Under the pieces are notes generated by a model, which saw only the letters and a program-made list of their open reading frames with translations, searched no databases and had not been told where the DNA came from. The translations under genes and the position numbers were made by a program. DNA of 64,000 nucleotides, taken from assembly GCA_008508345.1 (NCBI GenBank), contig QNGE01001231.1:25571-89570 (forward strand). The letters are read 5' to 3'. How positions within the stretch are numbered: position 1 is the first letter of the stretch; the number at the start of each line of letters is the position of its first letter. The stretch is from Paragonimus westermani. Taxonomy: Eukaryota; Platyhelminthes; Trematoda; Plagiorchiida; Troglotrematidae. Positions 11,736 to 24,229 of this stretch are shown one piece after another.

Positions 11736-11814
11736 ATAGGGCTCGTTATCAGCTATTGATTTATCGGAGACATGTGCAGACGATGTAGTGGGGTTTTTGG
11801 TCGATACTAGGGGG

Positions 11815-14800
11815 ATTAAATTACCCTATCTGCTAGGTAACGTATCGTTTCGTATCCTCTTCTGCGCTTGTATAAACGTAATAGTCTAACATTTGCGGCC
11901 CCGCTAACTCGCGCTCCACCGTTTGCTTATAATGTCAGAGGTCAGTCTCCTGGTCATATTGCAACCTCATCATTGTTCCACATATTAGTTAGAAGTATGA
12001 TGAGTGACCCAGTGGGAGAGGGGATTATTCTAACGCTGAGTGGAATATTTCAGTGTGAATGTGGAGTATGGTCGAAACCCAGAGCGGATGGATCAGGGAC
12101 AACACGGAAGATCGGATGAGTCATCACTAAACGAAATCTGGCCACTAAATTAGAAATAACATGCAAACATCTCTGACAGGTAGTGTTGATCAGACACACA
12201 CAGGACCAGGCACACGACGTTCAAATCTGAAAACCTCACTGTGTTGTGGACTGGGATCCCGGTTCATATACGCGGGCGCACGAGCGGCATGGGAGCGTGT
12301 AAGTTAGACTGTAAGCATCTTGGTTTATGAAACGAATTTTATCTGCGTTATGATTTCTGTGTTCTGCTTTGATGTGAGGAGTGAGTGTCCAGCCTATTAA
12401 CCGGAACCTCCCTCATGGGCTCCATTAGCCGCTAACGACACCTTGTTTGCGGCATTCCATTTCCTTCACTCCGTTTGGCTGGTGCTGCAATGGTGTGGCG
12501 CGAGGTTTCTTGAGCCTCAATTGCTCAGTATAGTTTCAGATCGTTTCATTTTCGTACCAGGTTCCTTAATTGAACAATCACTACTTTGCACCACGTTTCC
12601 GAACCTAATAGGCGATTTGTTTGTCGACCGATTGGGCTGATTGTCAGATGCGTGTTTTCACTCAGTACGAACGCACCGACGTTTTGAGATATCTTTCAAT
12701 CAGCGTAGTGTTTGTCTTCTCAAATCACGGCTGCGTTCTTCTGCATCGAGACAATTTTCATTGTAGTGGAGATGTATAGGGAAGACAATTCTCAAGCACA
12801 AAATTCCTCACACATTTGGTCTTCCATTGGCAGGCTCTCTTCTGTCTTCTGACAGTTTCTAGACTGCTTGTTCGGATCTTTTGTGACGGATCACACACGC
12901 TACGATGTGTTGGGGTTGTCACATACCCCCAAAAACCTGTCCACTAACTGGAATGGGCATTTACCGTTTTCCTTTGTGAAGCCGAATTCCTTTGATATAC
13001 CATCATTTTTTACCTCTGGCGCCGACTCACATACTGGACGCCAGTTAGCTTGTTTTTTTTCACCCGATCGCTTGACGAGCTGTAAAGACGCAAAAGCTGC
13101 ATTTTGTAATTTGACTTCGGCTTTTTGACACTTTGCACCTCAGCACTCGGAACTTCGGGCTGAGACAATAAACGCTCTTTTTGGGAGACCAGTGTTTTTC
13201 CTTCGTAGTCGGCTTTGGGAGAATCGGCTCTTCGGGGTAAAACAACGCGTATCACTGCGTCGTAGGAATCGTTCCAGCTCAATTGCATCCACTCGGTCGT
13301 TCCGCGATATAACACAATGCTTATGGTACTCACCCTCACCATGATTCCATAGGTCAACACGTGGCTGTGTCCGGTTTTCTCTCCAGTATGCTTAACTGTT
13401 AACTGCTAACGTGAATGCTTGCCAGCGGCGTTTCCCATGTTTTCGTTTATTAACTCTCGTTTAGTATGTTATTGCATTTGTAGATCTCGCAACGTTATCT
13501 ATTCTCCAATCATCACAGGTGAAAATGTATGAGCAAGAATGTTTCTACCACCTATGATTCATCCACTGAAACCTCATTCTGTGTTGGTATGGAGGGTAAA
13601 CCAACCCAGATCAAACCTGCTATCTGACGGTTAGAGATTTGGTTTTAGATCATCTTTAGCTGATGCCATAAAAGTGACCGATTAGGACTCCATGAAAACT
13701 AGCACCAGTTTATGGGTGACCGGTAGACAAGGCGATGTGCTTTCTGAAGTAAACTGCTTGAATTCGATTGGTTAACTGAACACCATTGAGAATTCTTACA
13801 GTGAAACCTCTCATCGATCTTTGTGATGAAAGAAGTGGCATTGGGTTCCGCTCTCGTTTGAGTCAAATCAAAATATTCGTTTGTTCATCCAAAATATGAC
13901 ATTTTAGTATCGCCCCTAAGCGTCTTCAGCGATCCGGTCTACTATTTTTTTCAAGTGACACATTAATCAATTCGAATACTTTGTCTGCAACAAAACAGTT
14001 GCTACTAAGATGAAAAAAACTTTGGTTGGAATAAAAGTTTATTCAAATCAAAATAAGGTAAGATATGCTATAAGCAAAAATCTTGTATGCAAGAATACAC
14101 TTTTTATTCAATCGGTACCCATTGGTGGCAAAATGCGACCGTTGATCTGAATCAACTCGAGTAAAACCACTCGTTGTGCGTCGATACGAGTGATTCTGGT
14201 TTATCGTAATCAGGCGTCATATATCATTTCTACTGTACACTGCTTATCATTACCTTTGCTCATACAATGACGTCCGGGGATCATTTTTCAAGGTTGTAAC
14301 GCGAAAATCAACAGGAATGCAGGTTTTAGTCAATAATGAAAGCGAATGACGTGAACTGCCTATGTTTGGATTTCTCCATATCATTTAAGCGAGTGAGAAA
14401 ATGCTTTCCTCTTAAAAACTTACCAAGGCAAACACTGTTACTGGTCTCTGACTGGTTTTTCCGTAGTTTTTTGTGACGGTTATTGAATAAACACTCATTC
14501 CAAATGGCCCCCACACGTAGAGCAAAATTGTTACCGCATACATATCACGTGTTCACCTTACACCAAATCAGTTCTAGTGGTCTGTCCTATCTATCATATC
14601 CGAAACATAGCAAAACTGAAATGAACAGTCAGTAATTTTTCACTAACTGCTACTCGTTCTAAATGTATTAGAGATCAGAAACCATAAACGAAAACAAATT
14701 AGTATTAATGGCAGGCCGACGGGTGTGATATGTTGGTTTGGCGCAAACGCGACAGTGTTGTAGACGCATTCAACCACATGCTAGCCTTTTAGAGATATCA

Positions 14801-17102
14801 CAATGCGAATGAAGTGTGTGTGTGTGATAACAAAAGAATTTCTATCAGGAATTACAAACGTACAACCTAGTTACGCTTATCCCAACTGCGAGTGAACAGT
14901 GGTAATTGGACAGCCATTTCTATCCTCGCGTACTCTTAGTACTCAGAGTCACTTTCAGGAGCGTAGGTTGCCGTTAGGTGGGGGGGGGGAGAACGCGCGC
15001 GTGTGTATGAAAGACAGTGTAGGATTAGTTGTAGAATTAGTTGATTAATTCTTTTTAAATGGCCATCATCAGACGAAAGCCTCGTGTCAATCACATGCCC
15101 TTTCGACAATGTCCATTGTAAACTGACAGCCTGAGGTTGGTGATACCATCTATTGACCAATAAGCTGATCAGTAGGACATGTAGTTGGGCAACCGATTCA
15201 GCATATTTAATGATGTACCCAAAGTCAACCAAGCGACATCTGTCTGAGGAGAAAATCCGAAACCGCTCTTCATATCTTTAGGGAAGAAATATTTTCATAC
15301 ACACAATCAACCGCAAATCAAGGAAACAGACTAATAAGGGAAATACTGGAAATTCACAAGTTTGTTTCTGAGTGGCTGGCTGGATTAATGTCAGTCATTG
15401 AGCGGTGCATTTTGGTTCGTGTCCATTCTAGTTCGGTAAAACCATTTCATCGAGGAGTTTGAAAACAACATCAGTTGACAAAACTACGTCAATCACAGCG
15501 CTAATTAGTACGCAGGCAGCTTGCTTGAAAAGATGTTTCATATGATGTGATGTTCGAGAATGCGCACTCTGAAGCTGATACCAGACTTTGACTGATTTCG
15601 TCATTGTTTGAATTCATCAGGTTACAATCGTATGAATGTCATTCAAACTTTCGGCCTTAGGACCGGTGTGTTATACTACTTTTGCCATGGAAATTACAAA
15701 ACGTAATAAGTTTCGCTGACAAGTAATATGGCGGATTTATCAAGTTAAGGGAGACTTGCTTGCGGAAAGTCCAGACCTCTGCTGGACTCGAAGCACCGGC
15801 AGGAACAGCATGCCCAGATGGGTTAAGCGCCCCCATCACCTGAGCTATAAAACCGCATCGATAGATCGTAATTGGGTTCGTTCTGAGTTGGCTTATCTAG
15901 AGCACTGTTTAGCAGGTCCACAATTTCAACGCATAAGTGGAATCCAGCGTGAACTTCTCAAGAAATCATGTCAGGGCAGTCCATTCTCAGAATCATTCGG
16001 TGGATTTCACGTAACAATGAGAAAGGAGGATAAGTCAGTTTGAATGGGAGACTCCTTCTCACTCGATGGGCCTTTGTAAATCAGTCAGTAGGTGTTTATC
16101 GCTTTTATTCATGATGTCTGTGGCCCTGGTTAGATCCAGCCCAAGGTCAGATTGTTCGCATTTGTATCTCTTCCAATTGGTCAACTTTGTCAAACTACTT
16201 ACTAGTGGTACAAATGCGATACGGTGGTGGACACGCGCTTGAACTGTTTGAGAATTTTTGTTCGAGAGCTCAACTTTCTGGATCATCTAGTGAACTCTAT
16301 ATAAAATTGAACTAGATGGATAGCTGTGCCTATGTGTGAAATTTCTGAGTTCCCGTCGTGGCCTACTAACTCAGCTAGTACAGTGATCGCTGTTGTTAGG
16401 CATATCGTTCCCGTCGTTGATTCGGGCTCATCCAAAGTCCAGATTTTGCACAGTTTTTAAACTGAATATGCGAATTGTCAACACTGGTCCACCCCACGGT
16501 ATTCGTTCACACTGACCAGAACAACAAAAACTCCGGAACCGACACACCGAAGCCGGTTTTGTCCCTGTTTGCATTCCACAGAAAGAGTTCATTTGATTCC
16601 TGCCCTTAAAAAAGTGATTTGGACCATTTCCGTCAAATGTCTTAATTGCCTCATTTCAGAATACATTTATTGCGTCAATGGTTTGGTGAGTAACAGCTTG
16701 ACTGGCGGCGTTGAGGCTTGCGGCTTCGAAATTCTTTTACGCTATTGTTGCCTGATGCGTGATAGCAGGGAAGAAGCTTGTGCCGGCTGAAAAGTGCCCA
16801 TCCGAGCTAAAAGGATATTATCAAGTCAGAAGACATCCCTAAGTTTCACTGAATGCACATTTCTTCAGAAGTTTCAGACTTTGAATCCTAAGCACAAGTG
16901 CTTCAACTCCATGCGCGTTCAGATACAACAGAAAAGCATGTTTTTGTATGAAGCATACTGTTTTTGAAGTGCAGTGGGAGTGGCAGACTGAAGTTGCGAA
17001 ACTAACCTATAGCAGCTCTATTTTACAAACAAAATCAATTAGGCAACAAGTCGGTAAATCTTAACAGTATCCGGTGTTGAAACACGATTGTTTCACCTGT
17101 GT
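11815..17102. other. Interval without recognisable gene
   Basis: About 5.3 kb. The longest frames (116 codons at 13010-13360 on the minus strand, 98 at 14936-15232 on the minus strand, 95 at 15756-16043 on the plus strand) show no domain that I recognise and could arise by chance. A run of nine Gs lies near 14980, followed by a CG/TG alternating stretch. No repeat shared with the rest of the window was seen. Confidence 0.45.
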
Positions 17103-17160
17103 TGTTGTGAATCCAGAAGGTGGACGACACAGATTTTTATTGAAGAAACCAGTACACTGC

Positions 17161-17328
17161 TTAAGCCTCGTCCAGCATCGTCTTCGCCCTGCCCTCGGGC
17201 AGCATCCGCAGGGCCGCCAGCTTCACCCGGGCCGCCTGCACTCCGACCGCTTCCGCCACGTCCTCGAAATCCTCCACGAAACTCCGAACACTCCCATCCT
17301 CAAACGGCTGTGGCCACGGGATATTCAT
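17161..17328 (-). pseudogene. gag: Truncated gypsy gag (N-terminal 55 codons)
   Basis: Starts with MNIPWPQPFEDGSVRSF at 17328 on the minus strand, the same start as the gag at 23.6 kb. It runs about 55 codons to RAKTMLDEA, where a TAA from the joined LTR ends it. GC-rich codon use contrasts with the flanks and matches the 23.6-kb copy. Gag normally forms the particle that packages element RNA; this stub cannot. Confidence 0.85.
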
Positions 17329-17354
17329 CCTTGTATCCTGGTCACGGAACCAAT

Positions 17355-17659
17355 TGTTGTGAATCCAGAAGGCGGACGACACAAAGGTTGTTTTATTGGA
17401 GAAACCAGTACACTACTTAAGCCTCCCAACGGGACTAAGAAAAAAACACTCATTTGCACACCGCACTCTTCTGAGGATGCTCCAGTCGCTTTGGACACCA
17501 TGTCTCAGTTCCGTCATGTGGCGACAACCATTAAATGTTATTCCATCTTCCAACGATCCTTCCCATATGTCTCCCGTATTTATCGTGCGATCATTTCGAT
17601 CCATGTGGCTACTGAATAGTGGTGTGAGTAGTATGGTGCGACCGTCTATCCTCACTACA
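17355..17659 (-). repeat. Gypsy LTR, 305 bp
   Basis: Begins TGTAGTGAGGATAGACGG and ends in CACAACA on the minus strand, with AATAAA about 40 bases before the end. It differs at about three positions from the LTR at 23304-23609, so the two are about 99 percent identical. The PBS-like sequence TTGGTTCCGTGACCAGGAT lies just inside (17352-17334). Confidence 0.9.
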
Positions 17660-20580
17660 GTATGAAGGTAACAGTTCGGTTTTGTCAAATGCATAGAATG
17701 GTCTTTTCATATCCAGGTAATGTGAGTAAGCACTAAAAACAAATGTTTATAGTTCACCAATTCGAATATGATTTTCGCACTGTCTACTTTCCACGCTTCG
17801 ACTTATTGACCCCTGTGGCTTTTCCAGATTAGGATACCTCAATATCGCCTCCACCGGAACTCTTAAGCTAGCTTAACTCTTCAGTTATTGAGAGATACTA
17901 TAATAAAGCAGGTCAATAAAGGAACACTGTGGGAAAAATACAAACCAACTACAGCCGGTGGTTAGTTCGATTCTTTAGCAGATACCGCCAATAAACTACT
18001 GACCTATACTAAACGGTCACACCGATTATTGTGGTTGAAAGGCTTGGTAGCCACAGGATGCCTAACTTTCCCACTCGATCCATGATCGCTATCATTATTT
18101 TGTGATTTGAGCACACTTATTTGCTAAATATGCGAGTATGTAGAAAGTTGGAAATTCCCACTTCGGGAGACATGAGTCGTATTAGTGGTTTGACTTGACA
18201 ATGAGGTGTACAACGTAGTCAATGTGAATTTGATCCGAAATGATCCATTGCTCTCCTTCTCGTATGCTAATAACCAGTCGATCCACATTTGGAGAACTAT
18301 GGAACAAACGAATGTGAGCTACTTGTGGAATCAAGTGATGTGATAAATAACGGACATTCATCATTGATCACGTAAATGATCGGCACCGAGAAGCAAGTAA
18401 GAAAGAAGTTGTTTATTCAGGCTGAGTGGGTGAATGTGTAACCTGTTGAGTTGACCATGATATGGGTAGTACAGTAAAAAGATTCAAAAGTTCGTAGTTT
18501 CTGAGACTTTTTGAAGTCATTTAGGACAGTGACAGTCTACGTGTGTACGAGGCTCTTAACGCAGATCACTAAGACTGTAGAACAAGCGGAACAATGTGGG
18601 AGAAGCTGGATCCAATTAGAATTAGTGGTTCAATTCGTCGGCAAATACCTCTCAGAAAATATTGGTTGGCTGGTTTACTATAGGCCACCGGTTGGTAAAT
18701 CCTCGTAGTTAATTAACCGCTCCCAGTGACCACCCCTGTCTCAGCCAACCAAAGCCCTGGAATGCGGTTGACTACGGATGGTTTGTCTTCAGTCGTACTG
18801 TTCAGTTAGCCCAGTTGTCAGCCACATGAATGAGGCAGTGTGCTTCGCCATGTCACAACCGGATCAACCAAAGCCAGAATGTACTTGCAACCATCCTGGA
18901 CACTGTTCACCCAAACTTGGAGGCCGCAACTGATCCATTACTCTGGATGCTTCGGCCGTGTCCTCAGCCGTCATGGCAGCCATCAGACTGCCACTCCAAT
19001 GGTTACCGCTCTAGCACCCAAGACAGGGCTTTCCCACCTTGTCCGGGCGTCCGCACAACGATGACTGAGATCGAAATCTATGCTCATCAAATGGGGTCGC
19101 TTATGTACCTAAAAACGGACGTCCGGTGTACCAGAGGGGTAGCCCATGTGTGCTCTGCATCTTACGATTGCGATCACATGCTGTGCTCACCACGCTCATG
19201 TTGGCCTGCCCCCCTGTCAGCCTAGCAACCAAGTACAGACGTGCTACCTCTCCCGTATACTTCCGGCACGCGGCGGATCTAAGTTTTCTCACTCAGCAAG
19301 AGCTAATCAATCTCCGTGGCTGTCAACCTGCTCGTGTACCATCAGTATAAAAATGGCTGGATGGCCGGGTATGTTTTAGTCTTTTGTATGAATTCATCAC
19401 TGTTTCAAATACACCTATTGCGGTAATAAGGCATATAGGTGAACATGTTTTCGATCATTCGTCTTGAAGCCTGTACATTTATGTAAATAGTTAATACGGT
19501 TGGATAGAGATATCGACCGGATTTAGTATAGAAAGACTAAATAACTGACCAATCACTTGAAGATAGCTTGATCGGCTCATTGCATCATTGTTATTGTCAT
19601 CCGTGTCCACGATATTTGCTTGAATCTGACAGGAAAAAAGGGACGCAACTGCAGTCCACAACAAATGAAATGGTTCCCCCGCCCAAGGTCACGAAAGACT
19701 TATCAATTGTGGTCTTAATTTTGGAATCAGAAATGCGAACATCTTGTCAAACCATTGCTACTTGTCCGTCTTTATCCGCATTTCAACCACAACATTCTTG
19801 AGCAAGTATGCTGGCGTTGAATTTTTCTGGATTTTCAGTGAAAGATTTTGATTGGGTAAGTACTAACCAACCGTTTTTCTCTATCTGAAAACACGGGCTG
19901 ATCAAACGCATTCTGTACCAGAGTGATGGGTGAAGATTTTGTAATGCTTGTATATTAGGTTTCACAAATACACTCGAAGAACTCTATGTTTGGCTGCTTA
20001 ATTATCGGGTAGTCACAGTTTTATTGACAAAAACACGACTGCCTTTAGTAAATCAGTCCACCAGAATGGCGACTTCTCATTCGTTGGGAGTGTGTCAGGT
20101 TCATATTATGGAGACTAAACAAATCAGATCGTGTGTGTATGTGCTGCATAACGTTCAGGTGTTCTGAGTATTGCGGATGGATAAGGGAGGTTACAAGCCA
20201 AAGTGATTCAGAGACTATAATGTTTTCAATTTAATGATATAATGGGACCTGTGTACCACGTTTAATTGTACTTTTCCTTGAAAAACACTGTTTTCACTGT
20301 TCCATATCGTTTTTGAAATGATCTTTATTTTTGGGCTGTAAAGTTATTCTTTCGCGGGCCAGGTAGTGTTTGAGAACAGGTGTACCTCTTTTGTGTGGAA
20401 AGTCTATCAAACCAGAAAATGGCCGAGACATCAGACTAGTTTAATGTGTCCAAAATTTGGTCTCAGTCAATATCTAACGCATTACAACCCTCAAGACAGA
20501 TCGATAGTGCGTTTTATGCACCTCATGAGGTGAAGTGTCAATTTTTCACTCACTCACATTTTCAACGTGAGTTAGGTTCA

Positions 20581-20632
<52 letters not shown>

Positions 20633-23303
20633 ATGATTGTAATAGACGGCACAATTTAATCGAGTCAATAAGAAGACATACATCAGGTGCTACGATCCAA
20701 AGTGATAATGATAACATATTTTTAACAAAGAACATAATCTAAGATTTGAGATCTACACCACTCATCAAGATGAGGGTATAATCCCTTTAAATAAAAGCGA
20801 TTCATTTTTTAGTGTTGTGATTCACACAGTACTTGGTAAAATATTTAAGTCTACTTCGGAAGTAGGATTCTCTTGATATTCTTGATTGGCTGAGTCATAC
20901 GTATTCTAGGTAATTCTCACAGAGGAGTTAAGTATTTTGACAGATCTTTGAAGCATTCCACATTTTTGGTAATCCTTCATAAGCAATTACAGCATATTTC
21001 AACATTTGGATGCGCTAAGAGACAAATTTCGAAAGTCTTACCAACTTATCAAGCTGACCACTGGGGTGTGGGAAGAAAATCGTGTAATGTGTTTGCATCC
21101 TAACATCACAACACCTGCATATCTGATTAGGTATTGTCATAGTTGCTGTATGAAACAAAAATTGGAAGGGAGCAAGGATTGGATCATAAAGAGCATCACA
21201 TCTAGGTAGTGGGCGGTGATGAAGCCTCTTTAATAAAATGTGTAGACTGGCTGTGGTTCGTAGAATAATCGATGGGTGAAAACTAAATGTCAAACTCTGG
21301 GAATGTAAAATAACGCCTTCTTATTGATGCTGCCAAGTATACAGGTGTTCACTAGGAAGTGCAAGTGAACAGCTCTAAGTTTTTTGTCAACCAATAACTG
21401 AAACAAATAAATTTTATCAAACAAGGATACTGAGGGTTGGACGTAACGATCACAAGCGAATCGAGTGAAATCCGTAGTGTTCGTTTGCACTATCAGCTGC
21501 GTGGAAAGCAGTGTTCCATTATCTTTCAGTGTATGAAATCGAGCAGAGTTCACGCGTTTCTTTGGTTAGGGACTTGTGTGACACTTAGTGTCTTCCGACT
21601 AGATTATCTTTATCCGTGCCGAGAGGATTTGGATGATTTCACAAACGCCTTTGACAACATGGAAAACGTAAGGAAAATACTGAGTGTAATGAGATTGGAC
21701 TGAAGCGGTTTCGTGATTGGAGAAGACATAGTCAATCAGAGCTCAGACGACGGAATCGCGGCCGATCGTTGCAGGCCAATCAAAAACGGAAAACAGCTGC
21801 TGCTTCAAATTTGTTTGTGAGAAGTGGTGGTTTAAGCGTTGTTTGAACACGTGTCAGATTTATACAACAGAGTTGCCTATGTTGAGGTCGTGGAATGTAA
21901 CAACCAACAGGCTAGTCAAAACACTTGTGGCCTAGTAGCAATTGTAAACACCTTTGTTTCTCCATAACAAGGGTATTTTTTTCTAGTACATTGTGATTGT
22001 TTAGTGCCACTCAGACTACCTTTGTCCTGGTTCTCTGGTTTTGGTAGCTCAGTACGCGACAATATGCACACAGTTTTCACTCAGGTTCCTGTTGGCTTAG
22101 GTTTCCCTCCACCCTGTCAACAGAAAGTACTTTTAGCGTCAGTCGTTCTTACGACTTTTCCAACAGTTGTGGTTTTGATTAGAGTGGTGTTAAAAAGCAA
22201 ACATTGCAGAAGTTTTCAATCAAAAGTGCACTTTGTTACTGAATCATTTTGGCTGACAACTAAAAATGGGCCCACAGAGATCAGTTGAGTTTACCGGTGA
22301 CCTTACACTGATCCTCGGAAGACGGTGCTTGCTCAGGCAGGTGTGCATATATTAACTAATGCCTGAAATGGATTTATCAAGTTGCGAATTAAGAAACGGA
22401 CAGAGTTATGTAAAACGAGTATCACTTGATTTAACTATCCACCAAAGTTAAAGGTAGCTTACTTTGAATGTGCACATGAATACTATACTTCACGTAAGCG
22501 TACTCACCTTCAGGTCACTGAATGGGAAAACGCTTTAAAATCATCAAAACAGCCCTCCAACTCGTGAAGCATTCTGTGATCGTACAACGGTGTTTTAGTT
22601 GAAAACACAAAATTACTGCAGATTCGATTTGAACCACTGACCATGGATGCCACAAGAAAGTGTGTGCAAATAAGTTAACAAATCGTAACAAATTAGTTTT
22701 CTCAATACTGTAGGAACAGCTATGTCCAAATTCTCAATGAAAGTAAACATCGAAGGGTTTCATGGAAAAAGAGTGGGAACTTTTGAAATATTAGAACTGT
22801 AGTTTTCTTGCCGTCTTGTAAATAGCATTCGAATTTGTTCTACATTCTGTGTTAAGTAAACAAGTTTACAGACGTGTTATATATCATACGTGCCATGCGG
22901 TATATGTATGTATACATAAATCGTTTATTGGTGTCGCCTTACACCAGTAACACGTCATTCTCTTCGATTCTGATAGGTATATTTAACTCCTTTCTCTTAA
23001 ACGAAGCATAAAAGCATCATGTTTGTATAATTTGGGTGAAGTCCCAGTGACCGCCCACCCCCTCGCTTCAGAACCTGATCGTCAGCGTTGTGTTTGCTTG
23101 TTAGTAGGGGAACCGAACGCACATATCTTCCATACAGCGCAACAAAGTGGAGTTTCGTAAACAGCTTTTTTTCGAAACACGATCATATCACACAACGTGT
23201 ATACTGCTGAAAAAATTATTGGAATCAGTGCCCCTTGTTACCATTGTTGTATGTTGTTTGAGCCTTTTGCCTCTGCTTTCTTCGTAAGGTTGGTTGCTAC
23301 CGG
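17660..23303. other. Interval between the two divergent LTR copies
   Basis: About 5.6 kb. Open frames up to 131 codons (18830-19225) show no domain I recognise. The stretch 18750-19350 is somewhat more GC-rich than its surroundings and could be an old element, but nothing could be named. It contains a (CTA)17 tract, listed separately. Confidence 0.45.
20582..20632 (+). repeat. (CTA)17 microsatellite
   Basis: Seventeen uninterrupted CTA units, giving a polythreonine reading in one frame that is not evidence of a gene. No Rep-A or LINE tail is recognisable next to it. Confidence 0.95.
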
Positions 23304-23609
23304 TGTAGTGAGAATAGACGGTCGCACCATACTACTCACACCACTATTCAGTAGCCACATGGATCGAAATGATCGCACGATAAATACGGGAGACATATGG
23401 GAAGGATCGTTGGAAGATGGAATAACATTTAATGGTTGTCGCCACATGACGGAACTGAGACATGGTGTCCAAAGCGACTGGAGCATCCTCAGAAGAGTGC
23501 GGTGTGCAAATGAGTGTTTTTGTTCTAAGTCCCGTTGGGAGGCTTAAGTAGTGTACTGGTTTCTCCAATAAAACAACCTTTGTGTCGTCCGCCTTCTGGA
23601 TTCACAACA
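23304..23609 (+). repeat. Gypsy LTR, 5' LTR of a truncated element
   Basis: 306 bp with TGT at the start (TGTAGTGAGAATAGACGG) and ACAACA at the end. AATAAA at about 23568 is a likely polyadenylation signal. It is about 99 percent identical to the inverted LTR at 17.4 kb. No matching 3' LTR is found downstream, so the element is incomplete. Known gypsy layout puts promoter and polyadenylation signals in this repeat. Confidence 0.9.
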
Positions 23610-23630
23610 ATTGGTTCCGTGACCAGGATA
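23610..23630 (+). promoter_or_regulatory. Putative primer-binding site
   Basis: Directly after the LTR end comes ATTGGTTCCGTGACCAGGAT. The position and the TGG start (complement of a tRNA CCA end) are as expected for a tRNA primer site in Ty3/gypsy elements. I did not assign the tRNA. The same sequence occurs in the 17.4-kb copy. Confidence 0.65.
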
Positions 23631-23635
23631 CAAGG

Positions 23636-24229
23636 ATGAATATCCCGTGGCCACAGCCGTTTGAGGATGGGAGTGTTCGGAGTTTCGTGGAGGATTTCGA
23701 GGACGTGGCGGAAGCGGTCGGAGTGAAGGCGGCCCGGGTGAAGCTGGCGGCCCTGCGGATGCTGCCAGAGGGCAGGGCGAAGGCGGTGCTGAATGCGGCG
23801 CGAAGGAGCCCTGCGAAGCTGGAGTGGGCCGCCGCGAAGGAGGCGCTGATCGCCGGGTTCGACAGCCCCGCCGACTGCCAGGAGGCAATGAGGCGGTTCT
23901 AGGACGTCCGGCTTGGACCAAGAGGCGACGCTCTTGTTTACGCCATGTCCCTGCGGGCAGCGTTATCGAGAGCCCCGCCACATTTGGACCAGGACTCAGA
24001 ACAACGCCTGCTGACGGCACAGTTCATGGACGGAGTGTCACCAACAGTCCGGGATCAGCTCGGAGTTGCTCTCATCACACAGCCCATGACGCTGGAGCAG
24101 TTGGCCGAGGCAGCTAGACAATTGCTAGCAGAAAATGTCGCGTCAAGTAAGTCTTCAAAGTATACCAACTATCTTTCACTAACTGTTGCCCCAATTAGTA
24201 TTCCTTATCATTTTGACTATCGCCACTAA
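23636..24229 (+). pseudogene. gag: Gypsy-type Gag with one premature stop
   Basis: The reading starts at the ATG of MNIPWPQPFEDGSVRSF and continues through LAALRMLPEGRAKAVL, WAAAKEALIAGFDSPADCQE and QEAMRRF. TAG at 23900-23902 interrupts it. The same frame then goes on with DVRLGP, ALVYAMSLRAALSRAPP, LLTAQFMDGVSPTVRDQLG and LEQLAEAARQLLAEN. This pattern is the capsid-like Gag of flatworm Ty3/gypsy elements. No zinc knuckle or pol follows: homology stops near 24140 and the frame ends at 24229. Codons are strikingly GC-rich against AT-rich flanks. The homology ends beside a GTAAGT (24147-24152) that looks like a splice donor, possibly by chance. I chose the ATG at 23636 because the open frame upstream is LTR and PBS. 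Confidence 0.85.

Larger units (their letters stand above)
11006..11814 (-). repeat. Inverted duplication, right arm
   Basis: Reverse complement of 7268-7840, with an extra segment of about 230 bp made of a (TCA)33 tract and the 3' end of Rep-A. Outside that segment I found no clear substitution apart from the outermost bases. The distance between inner arm ends is about 3.2 kb. Near-identity implies a very recent event, gene conversion, or an assembly effect. Confidence 0.92.
17103..17659 (-). mobile_element. Chimeric gypsy mini-element: LTR, gag start, LTR end
   Basis: Read on the minus strand this 557-bp unit has a complete 5' LTR (17659-17355), a primer-binding region and the first part of gag (17354 to about 17166), then the last 63 bp or so of an LTR (about 17168-17103). 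It keeps TGT and ACA at its two outer ends. The terminal LTR piece differs clearly from the matching part of the complete LTR (AATAAAAATCTGTGTCG instead of AATAAAACAACCTTTGTG), so the two ends come from different subfamily members. The join lies at the shared GGCTTAAG, where a short microhomology is possible. No perfect target-site duplication is visible (GTGT against GTAT). Template switching during reverse transcription or a deletion between two elements would explain it. Confidence 0.8.

Noticed and set aside
14975..15005. G9 run followed by alternating CG/TG bases as a structural signal
   Set aside because: Single occurrence, short, and with no associated feature; likely simple-sequence noise.
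16355..16440. tRNA-like AACTCAGCTAG with GTTGATTCGGG
   Set aside because: A-box and B-box matches are both poor and no cloverleaf could be drawn.
17074..17619. 181-codon plus-strand open frame
   Set aside because: It is the antisense of the gypsy LTR and gag stub at 17103-17659; part of its length comes from the GC-rich gag complement.
18750..19350. GC-richer stretch with several overlapping open frames as a host gene
   Set aside because: No domain, no consistent frame and no splice structure could be recognised; may be an old element.
20446..20742. Polythreonine open frame
   Set aside because: Produced by the (CTA)17 tract; nothing else supports coding.
23544..24020. 158-codon minus-strand open frame
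   Set aside because: Antisense of the gag at 23636-24229; GC-rich codons leave few stops on the opposite strand.
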